This document shows, piece by piece, positions 7,853-16,760 of a DNA stretch of 64,000 bases; within the stretch, counting starts at the first letter, position 1; the number at the start of each line of letters is the position of its first letter. A model generated the notes under the pieces. It saw only the letters and a list, made by a program, of their open reading frames with translations, ran no database searches and was not told the origin of the DNA. The translations under genes were made by a program, and so were the position numbers. The DNA is from a bacterium SCSIO 12827. GTDB lineage: Bacteria; Pseudomonadota; Alphaproteobacteria; Rhodospirillales; Casp-alpha2. Location: contig CP073746.1 in the NCBI GenBank assembly GCA_024397995.1, forward strand, positions 2,232,001 through 2,296,000, read 5' to 3'.

Positions 7853-9238
7853 TCAATCGATAACGTCGTCTTCCCTGACCATGTCGCTGGGCAGTCCCAC
7901 CGCGCCCCGCTTGTCGGCGCCGGACAGATTTGCACCGCGCAGGTCCGCATTCGTCAGGTCCGCATCCAGCAAGCTGGCGCCACGCAGGTCGGCATCGCGC
8001 AGATCGGCGCCACGTAGGTCGGCCGATTCCAGATCCGCGTTGCGCAGGTCGGCGCCGTTCATCTGGGCGTCACGCAAGATCGCGTGGTCCAGGTTGGCGC
8101 GTACCTTTCCACCCTGGGCCTTGGTCGAAATGACGATCTCGCCCAACAGCGCACCGACCATATTGGCCCCGGCCAGGTTGGCGCGGCTCAGCTTGGCGCC
8201 GCGCAGGTCGGAGCGCGCCAGATTGGCCTTGCGCAGGTCGGCAAAGGACAGATCGGCCATCAACAACTCAGACCGAGAGAAATCCGTGCGCTGTAAAATC
8301 GCGAAGGAAAAATCCGATGCCGCGAGATTGACCCCGGACAGGTCCTTGTCCGTCAGGTCTGTCTTGGAAAACACCGCCCGCTGCCCTTCGGAGCCGTTGG
8401 AATCAACCCAGCGCGCATGCATCAGGATGGCTTCCTGCAGGCTGACGTCCATGTCCTCGATGCGCTTGGCCAGATAGGCGACATCCAGATTGACCTTGGT
8501 CAGATCCATGTTGTCGAAGATCGCCCCGACAAGGTCGGCCCCCGACAGATCGGCATTGGACAGGTTGGTGTTGTTGAACACAGCACCATGAAAGATCGCA
8601 CCGGACAGGTTGGCGTCGGTGAAATCGGCGCCCTCCAGGTCGCAGCCGGTCAGGTTCGACAGCGACAGGTTGGTGCGGATGAATTTGGCGTGACGCAGGA
8701 TGCAGTCCGTCATGTCGGTCTGCACGATCATGGAATCGGAAACCTTGGCCCCGGTCATGTTGGCGCCGCGCAGATTGGCCTTTTCCAGGCCGCCGGTGGC
8801 GTCCTCGTGAACGACCTGGATCAGATCGCCGCCGCCTTTCTGCGGCTTCAACAGGATGCCGTCGCGCATGTCGGCATCGACCAGCGACGCCCCCTCAAGG
8901 TTCGAGCCGGCCAGACAGGCGCCCCGGATATCCGCCTTGTCCAGCACCGTGCGTTTCAGGTTGGTGAAGCGCATGTCGGCGGCAAACAGAACCGCACCTT
9001 CCAGATTGGTGTCAGACAGATCGCAATGGCAAAACAGGGTCCCCGCGCATTCGATGCGCGCCAGGTTGCGCCGCGACAGATCGAGGTAGCTTAGATCGTG
9101 CATGGACAGCGTCGCCCGCTCGCCGCCGGTCCGGCCGTTGGCGAACAGCATGTGCTTGTCGAGAATCACGTCGAGTTCCTGCTGCGACAGCTTCTTCCAC
9201 GTGTGGTCGCCGAAATCCCGCGTCTTCTGCAACGACAT
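7853..9238 (-). CDS. pentapeptide-repeat protein, 461 aa
   Basis: Almost the whole protein from about residue 48 is made of A(D/N)Lxx pentapeptide repeats, in blocks of roughly 48-127, 152-265 and 305-445, with two short interruptions. Such repeats fold as a right-handed quadrilateral beta-helix. The first 45 residues (TWKKLSQQELDVILDKH) are a separate helical cap. Members such as Qnr/MfpA mimic DNA on gyrase, but most are of unknown role and nothing here supports the gyrase function. The ATG at 9238 has AGGATAT upstream. The repeats also make the reverse frames open and repetitive, which should not be taken as genes. Confidence 0.9.
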   Translation of the reverse strand: MSLQKTRDFGDHTWKKLSQQELDVILDKHMLFANGRTGGERATLSMHDLSYLDLSRRNLARIECAGTLFCHCDLSDTNLEGAVLFAADMRFTNLKRTVLDKADIRGACLAGSNLEGASLVDADMRDGILLKPQKGGGDLIQVVHEDATGGLEKANLRGANMTGAKVSDSMIVQTDMTDCILRHAKFIRTNLSLSNLTGCDLEGADFTDANLSGAIFHGAVFNNTNLSNADLSGADLVGAIFDNMDLTKVNLDVAYLAKRIEDMDVSLQEAILMHARWVDSNGSEGQRAVFSKTDLTDKDLSGVNLAASDFSFAILQRTDFSRSELLMADLSFADLRKANLARSDLRGAKLSRANLAGANMVGALLGEIVISTKAQGGKVRANLDHAILRDAQMNGADLRNADLESADLRGADLRDADLRGASLLDADLTNADLRGANLSGADKRGAVGLPSDMVREDDVID

Positions 9239-9397
9239 AGATATCCTACTCCCTTGGTCCGGCGCGGCAGCCCGTGCCTCCCCGGCCCGGGACTATAAAA
9301 AACCCATGATAAACGAAGGGTAAACGTCCGTCATGACCGGTAACATTGGCACATCGCCAAGATTGCTCCTACCGCCTTTTACGTCTATCTAAGGGCC

Positions 9398-10777
9398 ATG
9401 ACGACATCCCCCGCAAATAACGCTCCGGTCCATGTGATCGGCGGCGGACTGGCCGGCTCGGAAGCCGCCTGGCAGCTTGCCCGCGCCGGCGTGCCCGTGG
9501 TCCTCCATGAAATGCGCCCCGACCGCGCGACGGACGCCCACAAGACCCAGGACCTGGCCGAACTGGTGTGCTCCAATTCATTCCGCTCCGACGACCATGA
9601 GACCAATGCGGTCGGTCTGCTGCACGAAGAAATGCGGCGGCTGGGCTCGCTCATCATCGCAATGGCGGACCGCCACCGCGTGCCGGCGGGCGCGGCGCTG
9701 GCCGTCGACCGCGACGGCTTTGCCGCCGCCGTGACCCAGGCCTTGGAGGCCGAGCCCCTGGTCACCATCGAGCGTGGTGAGATCGACGGCCTGCCGCCCG
9801 AGGACTGGGCGAGCGTCATCATCGCCACCGGCCCCCTCACCTCGCCCGGCCTGTCACAGGCGATCTGCGACCTGACGGGCCAGGATCAGTTGGCCTTCTT
9901 CGACGCCATCGCCCCCATCGTGCACAAAGACTCCATCGACTTCGACATCGCCTGGTTCCAAAGCCGCTACGATAAGGGCGATGGCAAGGACTACATCAAC
10001 CTGCCGATGGATCGCGATCAGTACGATGCCTTCATTGCGGCCCTGTTGGACGCCGAAAAGCACGAGTTCAAGGAATGGGAAAAGGACACGCCTTATTTCG
10101 AGGGCTGCCTGCCCATCGAGGTGATGGCCGAACGGGGGCCCAAGACCCTGTCCTTCGGCCCCATGAAGCCCGTCGGCCTGACCAACCCCAATGCGCCGGA
10201 CACGCGCCTTGCCGCCGTGGTCCAGTTGCGCCAGGACAATGCCCTGGGCACCCTCTACAACATGGTCGGATTCCAGACCAAGCTGACTTACGGCGAACAA
10301 ATCCGCGTGTTCCGCACCATTCCGGGGCTGGCAAACGCCGAATTCGCGCGTTTGGGCGGCATTCACCGCAATACCTTCATCAACTCGCCCCGGCTGCTGG
10401 ACCCGGCGCTCCGCCTGAAGACGCAGCCGCGCCTGCGCTTCGCCGGGCAGATCACGGGTTGCGAGGGCTATGTGGAAAGTGCCGGCATCGGCCTGCTGGC
10501 CGGGCGCTTCGCCGCCGCCGACCATCAGGGGGCCGCCCCTGCCCTGCCGCCGGCCACAACCTCCATCGGCGCGTTGCTGAACCACATCACCGTCGGTGCC
10601 GAGGCCGATACATTCCAGCCCATGAACGCCAACTTCGGCCTGTTCCCGCCGCTGGACACCGACGATCTGCCGAAAAAGCAGCGCCCGCGCGGCCGCGACC
10701 GCAAGATCAAGCTGTCGGAACGGGCACTCGCCGACCTTGACGCCTGGATCAGCGGCGCCAAGGCAGCAGCCGAGTAA
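9398..10777 (+). CDS. trmFO: methylenetetrahydrofolate--tRNA-(uracil-5-)-methyltransferase TrmFO
   Basis: FAD- and folate-dependent tRNA methyltransferase that makes 5-methyluridine at position 54 of the T-loop. The protein has 459 residues, the family length. The N-terminal dinucleotide-binding motif is [18 protein letters not shown]. Family blocks follow: [37 protein letters not shown], and [15 protein letters not shown] near residue 350. It stands alone on the plus strand, divergent from the pentapeptide gene, and its last 29 bases overlap the convergent TPR gene. Confidence 0.97.
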   Translation: MTTSPANNAPVHVIGGGLAGSEAAWQLARAGVPVVLHEMRPDRATDAHKTQDLAELVCSNSFRSDDHETNAVGLLHEEMRRLGSLIIAMADRHRVPAGAALAVDRDGFAAAVTQALEAEPLVTIERGEIDGLPPEDWASVIIATGPLTSPGLSQAICDLTGQDQLAFFDAIAPIVHKDSIDFDIAWFQSRYDKGDGKDYINLPMDRDQYDAFIAALLDAEKHEFKEWEKDTPYFEGCLPIEVMAERGPKTLSFGPMKPVGLTNPNAPDTRLAAVVQLRQDNALGTLYNMVGFQTKLTYGEQIRVFRTIPGLANAEFARLGGIHRNTFINSPRLLDPALRLKTQPRLRFAGQITGCEGYVESAGIGLLAGRFAAADHQGAAPALPPATTSIGALLNHITVGAEADTFQPMNANFGLFPPLDTDDLPKKQRPRGRDRKIKLSERALADLDAWISGAKAAAE

Positions 10778-12272
10778 GCCCTCTGGCCTTTTTCCGATCC
10801 TTCGGTTCAAACATCGCCAAGTCCGCCGTGACCCGCGCCATGACGCCCGGCCAATCGCCGAAGGTATCCTGTCGATACAGCCGCATGGTCGGATACCAGG
10901 GACTGTCGTCACGGCCGAGCATCCAGCGCCAGTCAGGAACCTTGGGCAGCATCACCCAGACCGGCTTCGCCAGCGCCCCCGCCAGATGGGCGACGGAGGT
11001 ATCGGCCGAGATCACCAGGTCGAGACAGGCGATGGCCGCCGCCGTGTCGGCGAAATCGTTCAGCATGGGGGTAAGATCGACCGTTCCTTCGGGCGGATTG
11101 CGAAAAGCCCCCGGCGTATCGTCCCGGACCTTCTGCAGACTGTAGAGCGTCACGCCCGACACCCGCGCCAGACCCCCGAACAGGGCCGGATCAATGGCCC
11201 GCTTCCAATCGCCGCCGTTGGTCGGGCTGCCGGTCCAGGCGATGCCGATATGCAGTCCCCCGCCGCGCCCGATCCGCGGGCGCAGGCGCGCGATATCCTC
11301 CTGCGCCGCGCGCAGGTAAGGCACGTCACGGGGCAAAGCATCGACGCCCGCGCCGAACAACCGCATGGCGGACACGGCCGGGACGTACAGGTCGAACGAA
11401 TCCCGGGCGATCTTCTCGCCGCAGACCTCGGGCGCGCCGGGAAGCGTTTCCATCAGGCGCCGGATTTCCGGCTTGCAGGGCATGACCACGCGGGCACATC
11501 GCGCCGCGATCAGCGGCACATAGCGGGCGAACTGGATGGCGTCGCCGAACCCCTGTTCGCCGTAAAACAGAATGCGCTTATCCGGTTGGGGCGTGCCGTC
11601 CCAGTAAGGCTGCGCCACATCAGGCAGCGCGATCTGCCCGGCCCGCCAACGCCACTCGTAATCCTCGATCCCGGCGGCAGGACCGCCCAGTGTCATGCGG
11701 ATCATGCCTTGGGACATTCTGGCGTCGGCATACTGCGCCCCGCCCTCGTCCAGCTTTGACAGTTGCGCCCCGTAGGCGGCGTCGGCCTCTTCCAGGCGGC
11801 CGGCTTCCCACAGCGTCTTGGCGCGGGCCAAAGCCGCCCCGGGCGCCGCCGGGCTCAAGGCGACGGCCCGATCGTGCGCATCCAGGGCCACATCAAAATT
11901 GCCGCGCCTGCGGGCCACCACCGCCAATGAGTTCCAGGCCCGGGCATCGTCCGGCCGGGCCTGGGTCAGGGCCCGCGCCGCGTCGGCCGCCCCGGCCCAG
12001 TCCCGGTCCCGATAGGCCGCGGCAAAGACAGCGGTAAGATCATCATCACCTGCCATGGGTTGGCGTTTCGGTTTGATGTCGAACACCCGGCCCGGCTTAG
12101 CAGGCTGCGGGCGGAGACCGGCAAGGGCGGCCTGGATAGCGGCATCATCAGGAACCAGCACCAACCCGTTCTCAAGATGGCGGACCGCGTCCGCCTTCAG
12201 GCCGCAGTCCAGGTAGAACTGCGCACGCTCCAGAATCCGCCGAACCTCTTCCGCTTGGCTGCCCTCGTTCAT
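10749..12272 (-). CDS. TPR protein with family 9-like glycosyltransferase domain
   Basis: Protein of 507 residues. The first half (about 1-190) contains tetratricopeptide repeats, for example [20 protein letters not shown]. The second half resembles ADP-heptose/glycosyltransferase family 9 domains: [28 protein letters not shown], and [18 protein letters not shown], the nucleotide-sugar binding region. Such TPR-glycosyltransferase fusions are common in Rhodospirillales and are often annotated without function; glycosylation of a surface or flagellar component is possible but unproven. Start at the ATG 12272. It follows the NDUFAF6-like gene by 28 bases, same strand. Confidence 0.8.
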   Translation of the reverse strand: MNEGSQAEEVRRILERAQFYLDCGLKADAVRHLENGLVLVPDDAAIQAALAGLRPQPAKPGRVFDIKPKRQPMAGDDDLTAVFAAAYRDRDWAGAADAARALTQARPDDARAWNSLAVVARRRGNFDVALDAHDRAVALSPAAPGAALARAKTLWEAGRLEEADAAYGAQLSKLDEGGAQYADARMSQGMIRMTLGGPAAGIEDYEWRWRAGQIALPDVAQPYWDGTPQPDKRILFYGEQGFGDAIQFARYVPLIAARCARVVMPCKPEIRRLMETLPGAPEVCGEKIARDSFDLYVPAVSAMRLFGAGVDALPRDVPYLRAAQEDIARLRPRIGRGGGLHIGIAWTGSPTNGGDWKRAIDPALFGGLARVSGVTLYSLQKVRDDTPGAFRNPPEGTVDLTPMLNDFADTAAAIACLDLVISADTSVAHLAGALAKPVWVMLPKVPDWRWMLGRDDSPWYPTMRLYRQDTFGDWPGVMARVTADLAMFEPKDRKKARGLTRLLPWRR

Positions 12273-12300
12273 GCCCCTGCCCCGAACCCGATCCAGCGAC

Positions 12301-13182
12301 CTAGAATTTCCCGCCGATGCGGGCCATCAGCAAGACCAACGGGCGCAGACCGTCCACCCGCATCACCGATCCAGCAAATGGATCGAACCCGGCCTGCGTC
12401 AGGCGTTTCAAGTCGCGGGCCGCCAGACGTGCCGGCAACAGCGCCGGCAGGGCCCGACGCGGCACCCGATGACGGCGCGCGGATGCCAAGGCATCCCTGG
12501 CCCGCGCCGCGACGCGGGCGACGACGTCGGAAAGTGCGTTCTCCTGCCCCGTGGGGCCACGGTCACGCAAACGGTCCAGATCCAATCCCGCCGTGCGGCA
12601 CAGGTCGCCGGGCAGGCGCACCACCCCGGCCCGTAGGTGAAAGGGCACGGCCCGCAGAATACCGGTCAGGGCCTGGGCCATGGCGACGTCCGCCGCCGCC
12701 GCCGCGGCAGGACCGCTGTCCTGCCCCAATACGCGCAGGGCCAGGGACACCACCGGGGCGGCCGTCCGCTGGGCGAAATCTTCAAGCGCCGCCAGATCCG
12801 CCGGTGCCGCGCCCGCAAGATCATCCTCGCGGGCGGCGATCAGGTCTTCCAGCGCGTCCCGGGGCACGGCGAAGCGGGCGACGGCCCAGGCAAGCGGTTC
12901 GGCCACGGGGTGCTTGGGCGGCGTGCCCGCATAGATGTCGTCCAGACGGTCGCGCCACCACTGCAGGCGCATGCGCCCGATCAGTTCCTCGGATACGGTT
13001 TCCCGCACACGGGCAATTTCCAGGTTGAAACCGTAGAGCGCGATCAGGCCTTCGCGGGCTTCCGGCGGCGCCAAAAGAGCCGTCAGATAACGGTCGCGGT
13101 CGTCGCGGCGCAGGTCCGCCATGACCGGCGCCAGGGCCTCCGGGGTGGGGATTCCGGTCGATGATTCGGCGTTATTTGCCAT
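12301..13182 (-). CDS. squalene/phytoene synthase family protein, NDUFAF6-like
   Basis: Protein of 293 residues of the squalene/phytoene synthase fold. The block EIARVRETVSEELIGRM followed by LQWWRDRLDDIYAG resembles mitochondrial NDUFAF6 (a complex I assembly factor) more than true phytoene synthases, and the two Asp-rich prenyl-diphosphate motifs are not complete. I therefore favour a role in respiratory complex I assembly over isoprenoid synthesis; this rests on similarity from memory. The ATG at 13182 is preceded by GGGAGA about 14 bases upstream; a start further upstream is possible. In related genomes this gene usually follows the secDF-DUF498 cluster found here at 15390-18832. Confidence 0.75.
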   Translation of the reverse strand: MANNAESSTGIPTPEALAPVMADLRRDDRDRYLTALLAPPEAREGLIALYGFNLEIARVRETVSEELIGRMRLQWWRDRLDDIYAGTPPKHPVAEPLAWAVARFAVPRDALEDLIAAREDDLAGAAPADLAALEDFAQRTAAPVVSLALRVLGQDSGPAAAAAADVAMAQALTGILRAVPFHLRAGVVRLPGDLCRTAGLDLDRLRDRGPTGQENALSDVVARVAARARDALASARRHRVPRRALPALLPARLAARDLKRLTQAGFDPFAGSVMRVDGLRPLVLLMARIGGKF

Positions 13183-13288
13183 GATGAACGTGAATTTCTC
13201 CCGTTTCCGGGCGTTGTGGGATGGGCCGCGCAAGGCGCGGTGGGCCTTGATATATGCCTCTAATCGGAATTGAGAACGAGGAATATCA

Positions 13289-13316
13289 TTGATGGAACCC
13301 TGTCAGGCTTTATATT
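13289..13316 (+). promoter_or_regulatory. predicted sigma-70 promoter for the PuuD-like gene
   Basis: TTGATG at 13289-13294 and TATATT at 13311-13316 with a 16-base spacer. A transcript would start near 13323, giving a leader of about 85 bases before the ATG at 13410. Confidence 0.5.
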
Positions 13317-13330
13317 CCGTGACATGCGGG

Positions 13331-13374
13331 CGGGTTTATTGGGGCTTTCAGCCCGACCGCCGGGTTTATTGGGG
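13331..13374 (+). repeat. direct repeat pair, CGGGTTTATTGGGG
   Basis: Two identical 14-base copies at 13331-13344 and 13361-13374, exactly 30 bases apart (about three helical turns). They lie downstream of the predicted promoter and upstream of the ribosome-binding site of the PuuD-like gene, so they would be in its leader RNA. Confidence 0.7.
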
Positions 13375-13409
13375 TTAATAGACAAACAAGTCGAAGGAGG
13401 GATCGGACA

Positions 13410-14015
13410 ATGGCCGCTATCCTGTCAAGCTTACGAAACACGGTGATCGCCGGTTTCATTCTCACCATTCTCATGGTTCTTGCCGTCGCCGGTGTCACCG
13501 GCGAAGGTCAACCGGGCGGACATGCCTGGTTCGCGTTCCTGTTCCGCTGGCTGCACGTGCTGTCCGGCGTCATGTGGATCGGCCTGCTGTGGTATTTCAA
13601 CTTCGTCCAGATCCCGAACATGGGCAAAATTCCGGACGAACAGAAACCGGCCATCGGCAAGGTCATCGCACCGGCGGCCCTGTTCTGGTTCCGCTGGGGC
13701 GCCATGGCGACCATCGTCACCGGCCTGATCCTGGCCGGCATGAATGGCTACCTGGTTGATGCCATGACCCTGGGTCTGCAGGGTGGGGTCGCCAAGTCGA
13801 CCGCCATCGGCATCGGCATGTGGCTCGGCATCATCATGTGGTTCAACGTGTGGTTCGTGATCTGGCCGAACCAGAAGAAGGCCCTGGGCATCGTCGATGC
13901 CACGGCCGACGAAAAGGCCGCGGCGGGTCGCACGGCCATGCTGTTCTCGCGCACAAACACGCTGCTTTCGATCCCCATGCTCTACGCCATGGTGTCGGCG
14001 CAGAACGTGTTCTAA
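13410..14015 (+). CDS. PuuD-like (DUF989) urate hydroxylase-type membrane protein
   Basis: Integral membrane protein of 201 residues with about four or five membrane segments. The sequence WLHVLSGVMWIGLLWYFNF and the following VQIPNMG are characteristic of the membrane domain of PuuD, whose full-length members also carry a cytochrome c domain and act on urate. Here the cytochrome domain is absent, so urate oxidation is uncertain; a conserved His in WLHVL could bind haem. AAGGAGG precedes the ATG by about 10 bases. It has its own promoter and terminator. Confidence 0.75.
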   Translation: MAAILSSLRNTVIAGFILTILMVLAVAGVTGEGQPGGHAWFAFLFRWLHVLSGVMWIGLLWYFNFVQIPNMGKIPDEQKPAIGKVIAPAALFWFRWGAMATIVTGLILAGMNGYLVDAMTLGLQGGVAKSTAIGIGMWLGIIMWFNVWFVIWPNQKKALGIVDATADEKAAAGRTAMLFSRTNTLLSIPMLYAMVSAQNVF

Positions 14016-14041
14016 GCCGATAATAGAATACCGACGTGAAG

Positions 14042-14073
14042 CGGGGCTGCCATTGGCGGCCCCGTTTTCGTTT
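14042..14073 (+). terminator. rho-independent terminator
   Basis: Stem 14042-14063 (GGGGCTGCC ATT GGCGGCCCC with one mismatched pair) followed by GTTTTCGTTT. It lies 27 bases after the PuuD-like stop codon. Confidence 0.75.
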
Positions 14074-14121
14074 GGTCTGAGCCGTCTGAAATTGACCCGA
14101 AACGGACATCCGTTTGTTTTG

Positions 14122-14150
14122 TTGGGCTAGTTGTTATGATGCTAACCCAA
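14122..14150. promoter_or_regulatory. inverted repeat TTGGGCTAG / CTAACCCAA
   Basis: Nine-base arms (14122-14130 and 14142-14150) with one mismatch and an 11-base spacer, directly upstream of the small membrane-protein gene. Operator or leader hairpin; undecided. Confidence 0.35.
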
Positions 14151-14165
14151 TGATAGGGGGTGGAC

Positions 14166-14453
14166 GTGTTTTACGCTTTATCACTTTGGGTCACGCGCCT
14201 TTATCGACAGTACGAAAAGTGGCTGCGTACAAAAAGCTATCGCGTCTATTTTTTGCTGGGCGCTTACATAGTGTCAGGGATATTCCTCGTCGAGACAGTG
14301 GCAAGGTCAAATAGCGATTCCCAGCGACTGCTTAATTTCGTCGCAGTGGCAATCAGCTTGGCGACTTTTCCATTTATCTTCGCAACCCTTTTGATCGCTA
14401 GGACGATGCTGAAAGAGTGGAGCGAAGCGGTTAAGCGGCTGCCCCGGAAGTAA
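14166..14453 (+). CDS. small membrane protein of unknown function
   Basis: About 95 residues with two hydrophobic segments (VYFLLGAYIVSGIFLVE and FVAVAISLATFPFIFATLL) and a basic C-terminus. The GTG at 14166 was chosen because AGGGGG ends five bases upstream; an in-frame GTG at 14160 would add two residues but leaves no room for that site. Base composition is visibly lower in GC than the neighbours, which suggests a recent arrival. No homologue recognised. Confidence 0.55.
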   Translation: MFYALSLWVTRLYRQYEKWLRTKSYRVYFLLGAYIVSGIFLVETVARSNSDSQRLLNFVAVAISLATFPFIFATLLIARTMLKEWSEAVKRLPRK

Positions 14454-14563
14454 GTCCGCTGTTGGCTCAAAGCTGACCACCCGCCATCCCATCACCCGGA
14501 CGCACGAAATCGCTCCGCACCCGGGGGGTGCGGCCGCGATCAACAAACAAGAACGTTTGCCGG

Positions 14564-15259
14564 TTAGGCCGTCAGGTTGGCTCCGCCGAAAGCGCCCAGC
14601 GTATAGGACGCCGTCTGCACGCCGGCACTGCGGTGGCGGCCGATGGAATCGGCGATGTCGTCGAACACCAGGGCGACGAATTCCTTGCGGCCTTCACGCA
14701 ATTCTTCAGCGGAGAACGCGGGAATGTCCCGCCCCTCGCCAAGAATGGCGTTCAATGCCGCCGTTACCGCCGGGTCTTCGACCACCTCTTCGTCCGGCAC
14801 CGCGTCCGCCACGCCTTCAAGCTGGGCACGGGCGTCGGCAAGCGATGCCTCGGCTTCGGCCAGGGTGGAGTCCAAGGTCTTCAGCCCTTCCGTGTCACCG
14901 GCGGCGGTCAGCTCGCTTTTGCGGGCCGCCAACACGCGGTCAAGGAAGGGAGCTGCGACCTTGAGGTCGGACAGCAGGGCTTCGAGCGCGGCGCCAGAGG
15001 CCGGAGGGTTGTCCTCAGCCTCGGAAAATGCCTTGCTCAGGCTGGCGAACACCGTCTTGAGCGCCTCCGCCGCCGAAACCTCCTTTGTCTCCCCACCGGA
15101 AATCGCGCTGGGCAGGTTGAAGGTTGCGGACGCACCCTTGGCGTCGCCGGCTTTGGTATCATCGCCGGGCGCAGCCGATTTATCGGTGCTTTTCGAGGGA
15201 GGAACAGGACGGTTTGCGAGCTGGGAGGCCACGCCCCCCACTTTGGTTACGTCTGTCAT
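14564..15259 (-). CDS. hypothetical Ala/Glu-rich protein, 231 aa
   Basis: Soluble protein of 231 residues starting at the ATG 15259 (MTDVTKVGGVASQLANRPVP). Residues 1-50 are low complexity and likely disordered. Residues about 60-175 are predicted helical with coiled-coil tendency (STLAEAEASLADARAQLEG). The C-terminus (EFVALVFDDIADSIGRHR) is the most conserved-looking part. No signal peptide or known domain. A TATAAT element lies about 86 bases upstream. It sits inside the otherwise conserved DUF498/NDUFAF6 neighbourhood. Confidence 0.65.
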   Translation of the reverse strand: MTDVTKVGGVASQLANRPVPPSKSTDKSAAPGDDTKAGDAKGASATFNLPSAISGGETKEVSAAEALKTVFASLSKAFSEAEDNPPASGAALEALLSDLKVAAPFLDRVLAARKSELTAAGDTEGLKTLDSTLAEAEASLADARAQLEGVADAVPDEEVVEDPAVTAALNAILGEGRDIPAFSAEELREGRKEFVALVFDDIADSIGRHRSAGVQTASYTLGAFGGANLTA

Positions 15260-15344
15260 CTTCTTTGCACGGCCCCGTAATGGAGCGGTCCTTCTGGATC
15301 GTTTTCCCGTTCTGGGAGTCGGAATATCCTTCTGGAAGGCCTTT

Positions 15345-15350
15345 ATTATA
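15345..15350 (-). promoter_or_regulatory. perfect TATAAT -10 element
   Basis: On the minus strand, TATAAT preceded by the AT-rich tract TTTATATACC. It lies upstream of the 231-residue protein and downstream of the DUF498 gene. No good -35 hexamer is visible at 17 bases. Confidence 0.4.
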
Positions 15351-15389
15351 CAGAAACCGGTATATAAAGGAAAGCCGTCCTGATGCCCG

Positions 15390-15788
15390 TCAATCGACGG
15401 CCAAAATGGCCGCCGCGGCGCGGCGATCCTCGCCCAGAAGAACATTGAAGGTGCGGCAGGCCGCCCCCGTATCCATCCATTCCACGGCGATGCCGAGCGC
15501 GCGCAGATCCTGGCGCAGGCCCTTGGGCGGCGCCAAAAATGCCGCACCACAGCCGATGATGAGAATTTCCGCATGGGGCTCGGGGGCATCCGGCCCGGTC
15601 ATGGCCAGATGCAAGGCGTCGACGTCCAGGTCGGCGATGGTGCGCGCGTCCCACGCCACACAGCGGTCGGGCCAGATCAGGATAGAGGTATCGAAGGCTT
15701 CGCCGGCGACCCGGAACCGCCCGTCTCCGTAGGCCTGGATGATCTTCCGGCCGGCGGGAACCAGGGGCGTGACGTCAAGTCCGGGCAT
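15390..15788 (-). CDS. Mth938-like (DUF498) protein, NDUFAF3 homologue
   Basis: Protein of 132 residues with the full DUF498/Mth938 fold pattern: AYGDGRFRVAGEAFDTSILI at the start and the core ILIIGCGAAFLAPPKGLRQD. Mitochondrial NDUFAF3 belongs to this family and assists complex I assembly; the bacterial role is inferred. It lies 15 bases after secF on the same strand, the usual alphaproteobacterial arrangement, and is probably cotranscribed with yajC-secD-secF. Confidence 0.88.
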   Translation of the reverse strand: MPGLDVTPLVPAGRKIIQAYGDGRFRVAGEAFDTSILIWPDRCVAWDARTIADLDVDALHLAMTGPDAPEPHAEILIIGCGAAFLAPPKGLRQDLRALGIAVEWMDTGAACRTFNVLLGEDRRAAAAILAVD

Positions 15789-15803
15789 GGATCAGGTCTT
15801 CGC

Positions 15804-16739
15804 TTACGGCGTTTCCGCCGCCTCCTTGGCGTCGCCGGTGCCGCGGGCGCGGGCGGCCACGTTGGTATAAAGCAACAACGGCGAGGCGACGCAGATCGAC
15901 GAATAGGTACCGACCAGGATACCGAAGATCATCGCGAAGGAGAAATCGCGGATCACCTCCCCGCCCAGGAAAAACAACGCCAACAGCGCCACCAGGGTGG
16001 TCAGGGACGTCATCAGGGTGCGGGACAGGGTCGCGTTGATCGAGTCATTCAAAAGATCGGGCACCGGCTTGGTCTTGTACTTGCGCAAATCCTCGCGGAT
16101 GCGGTCGAACACGACCACCGTGTCGTTAATCGAATACCCGGCGATGGTCAGCACGGCGGCCACCGTCGACAGGTTGAATTCAAGACCCAGAAGGGAAAAC
16201 ATGCCGAGCGTCAGGAACACGTCGTGGGTCAACGCCATGACCGCCCCCAGGCCGAACTGCCATTCGAAGCGCAGCCAGATGTAGATCAACATGGCGATGA
16301 TCGCCACGACCACGGCCAACACGCCGTCCAGCAGCAGTTCCGACGACACCTTGGGCCCGACGAATTCCACGCGACGGTAATCGACACCGGCCCCAAGTGC
16401 ATCTTTCACGGCGGCAACGGCGGCCTGCTGCGCCGTCGCGTCGCCATCCTGCGCGCCGATGCGGATCAACACGTCGGCCGGGTTGCCGAATTCCTGCAGG
16501 CTGACCTCACCCAGGCCGAGCGCGCCCAATTGTCCGCGCATCTGGCTCAGATTGGCGGCCTGCGGCATGCGCACCTCGATCAGGATACCGCCCTGGAAAT
16601 CGATGCCGAAATTCATCCCCTTGACGAACACCAGGGCCAGCGACATCGCGACGGCCAGGGCCGACATCGTCAGGAACACCTTGCGGAACGACATGAAGGG
16701 AATGTTGATGTCGTCGGGGACAAGCTTGAGCAGACGCAT
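15804..16739 (-). CDS. secF: protein translocase subunit SecF
   Basis: Inner-membrane protein of 311 residues with six membrane segments. With SecD and YajC it helps proton-driven release of secreted proteins on the periplasmic side of SecYEG. The signature GMNFGIDFQGGILIEVRM follows the first membrane segment. The block NDTVVVFDRIREDLRKY is the conserved region of the fourth and fifth segments. The C-terminal 20 residues are a short acidic/Ala tail. It starts 21 bases after secD. Confidence 0.97.
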   Translation of the reverse strand: MRLLKLVPDDINIPFMSFRKVFLTMSALAVAMSLALVFVKGMNFGIDFQGGILIEVRMPQAANLSQMRGQLGALGLGEVSLQEFGNPADVLIRIGAQDGDATAQQAAVAAVKDALGAGVDYRRVEFVGPKVSSELLLDGVLAVVVAIIAMLIYIWLRFEWQFGLGAVMALTHDVFLTLGMFSLLGLEFNLSTVAAVLTIAGYSINDTVVVFDRIREDLRKYKTKPVPDLLNDSINATLSRTLMTSLTTLVALLALFFLGGEVIRDFSFAMIFGILVGTYSSICVASPLLLYTNVAARARGTGDAKEAAETP

Positions 16740-16760
16740 GATCTTTATCCTACCCGGCGC

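Noticed and set aside
7853-9238. Repetitive DNA that could be taken for an array
   Set aside because: The periodicity of about 15 bases is explained by pentapeptide codons; there are no spacers as in CRISPR.
14515-14533. Perfect 8-bp hairpin as terminator of the 231-residue gene
   Set aside because: On the minus strand it is followed by AGCGATTTCG, too few U residues for a confident call.
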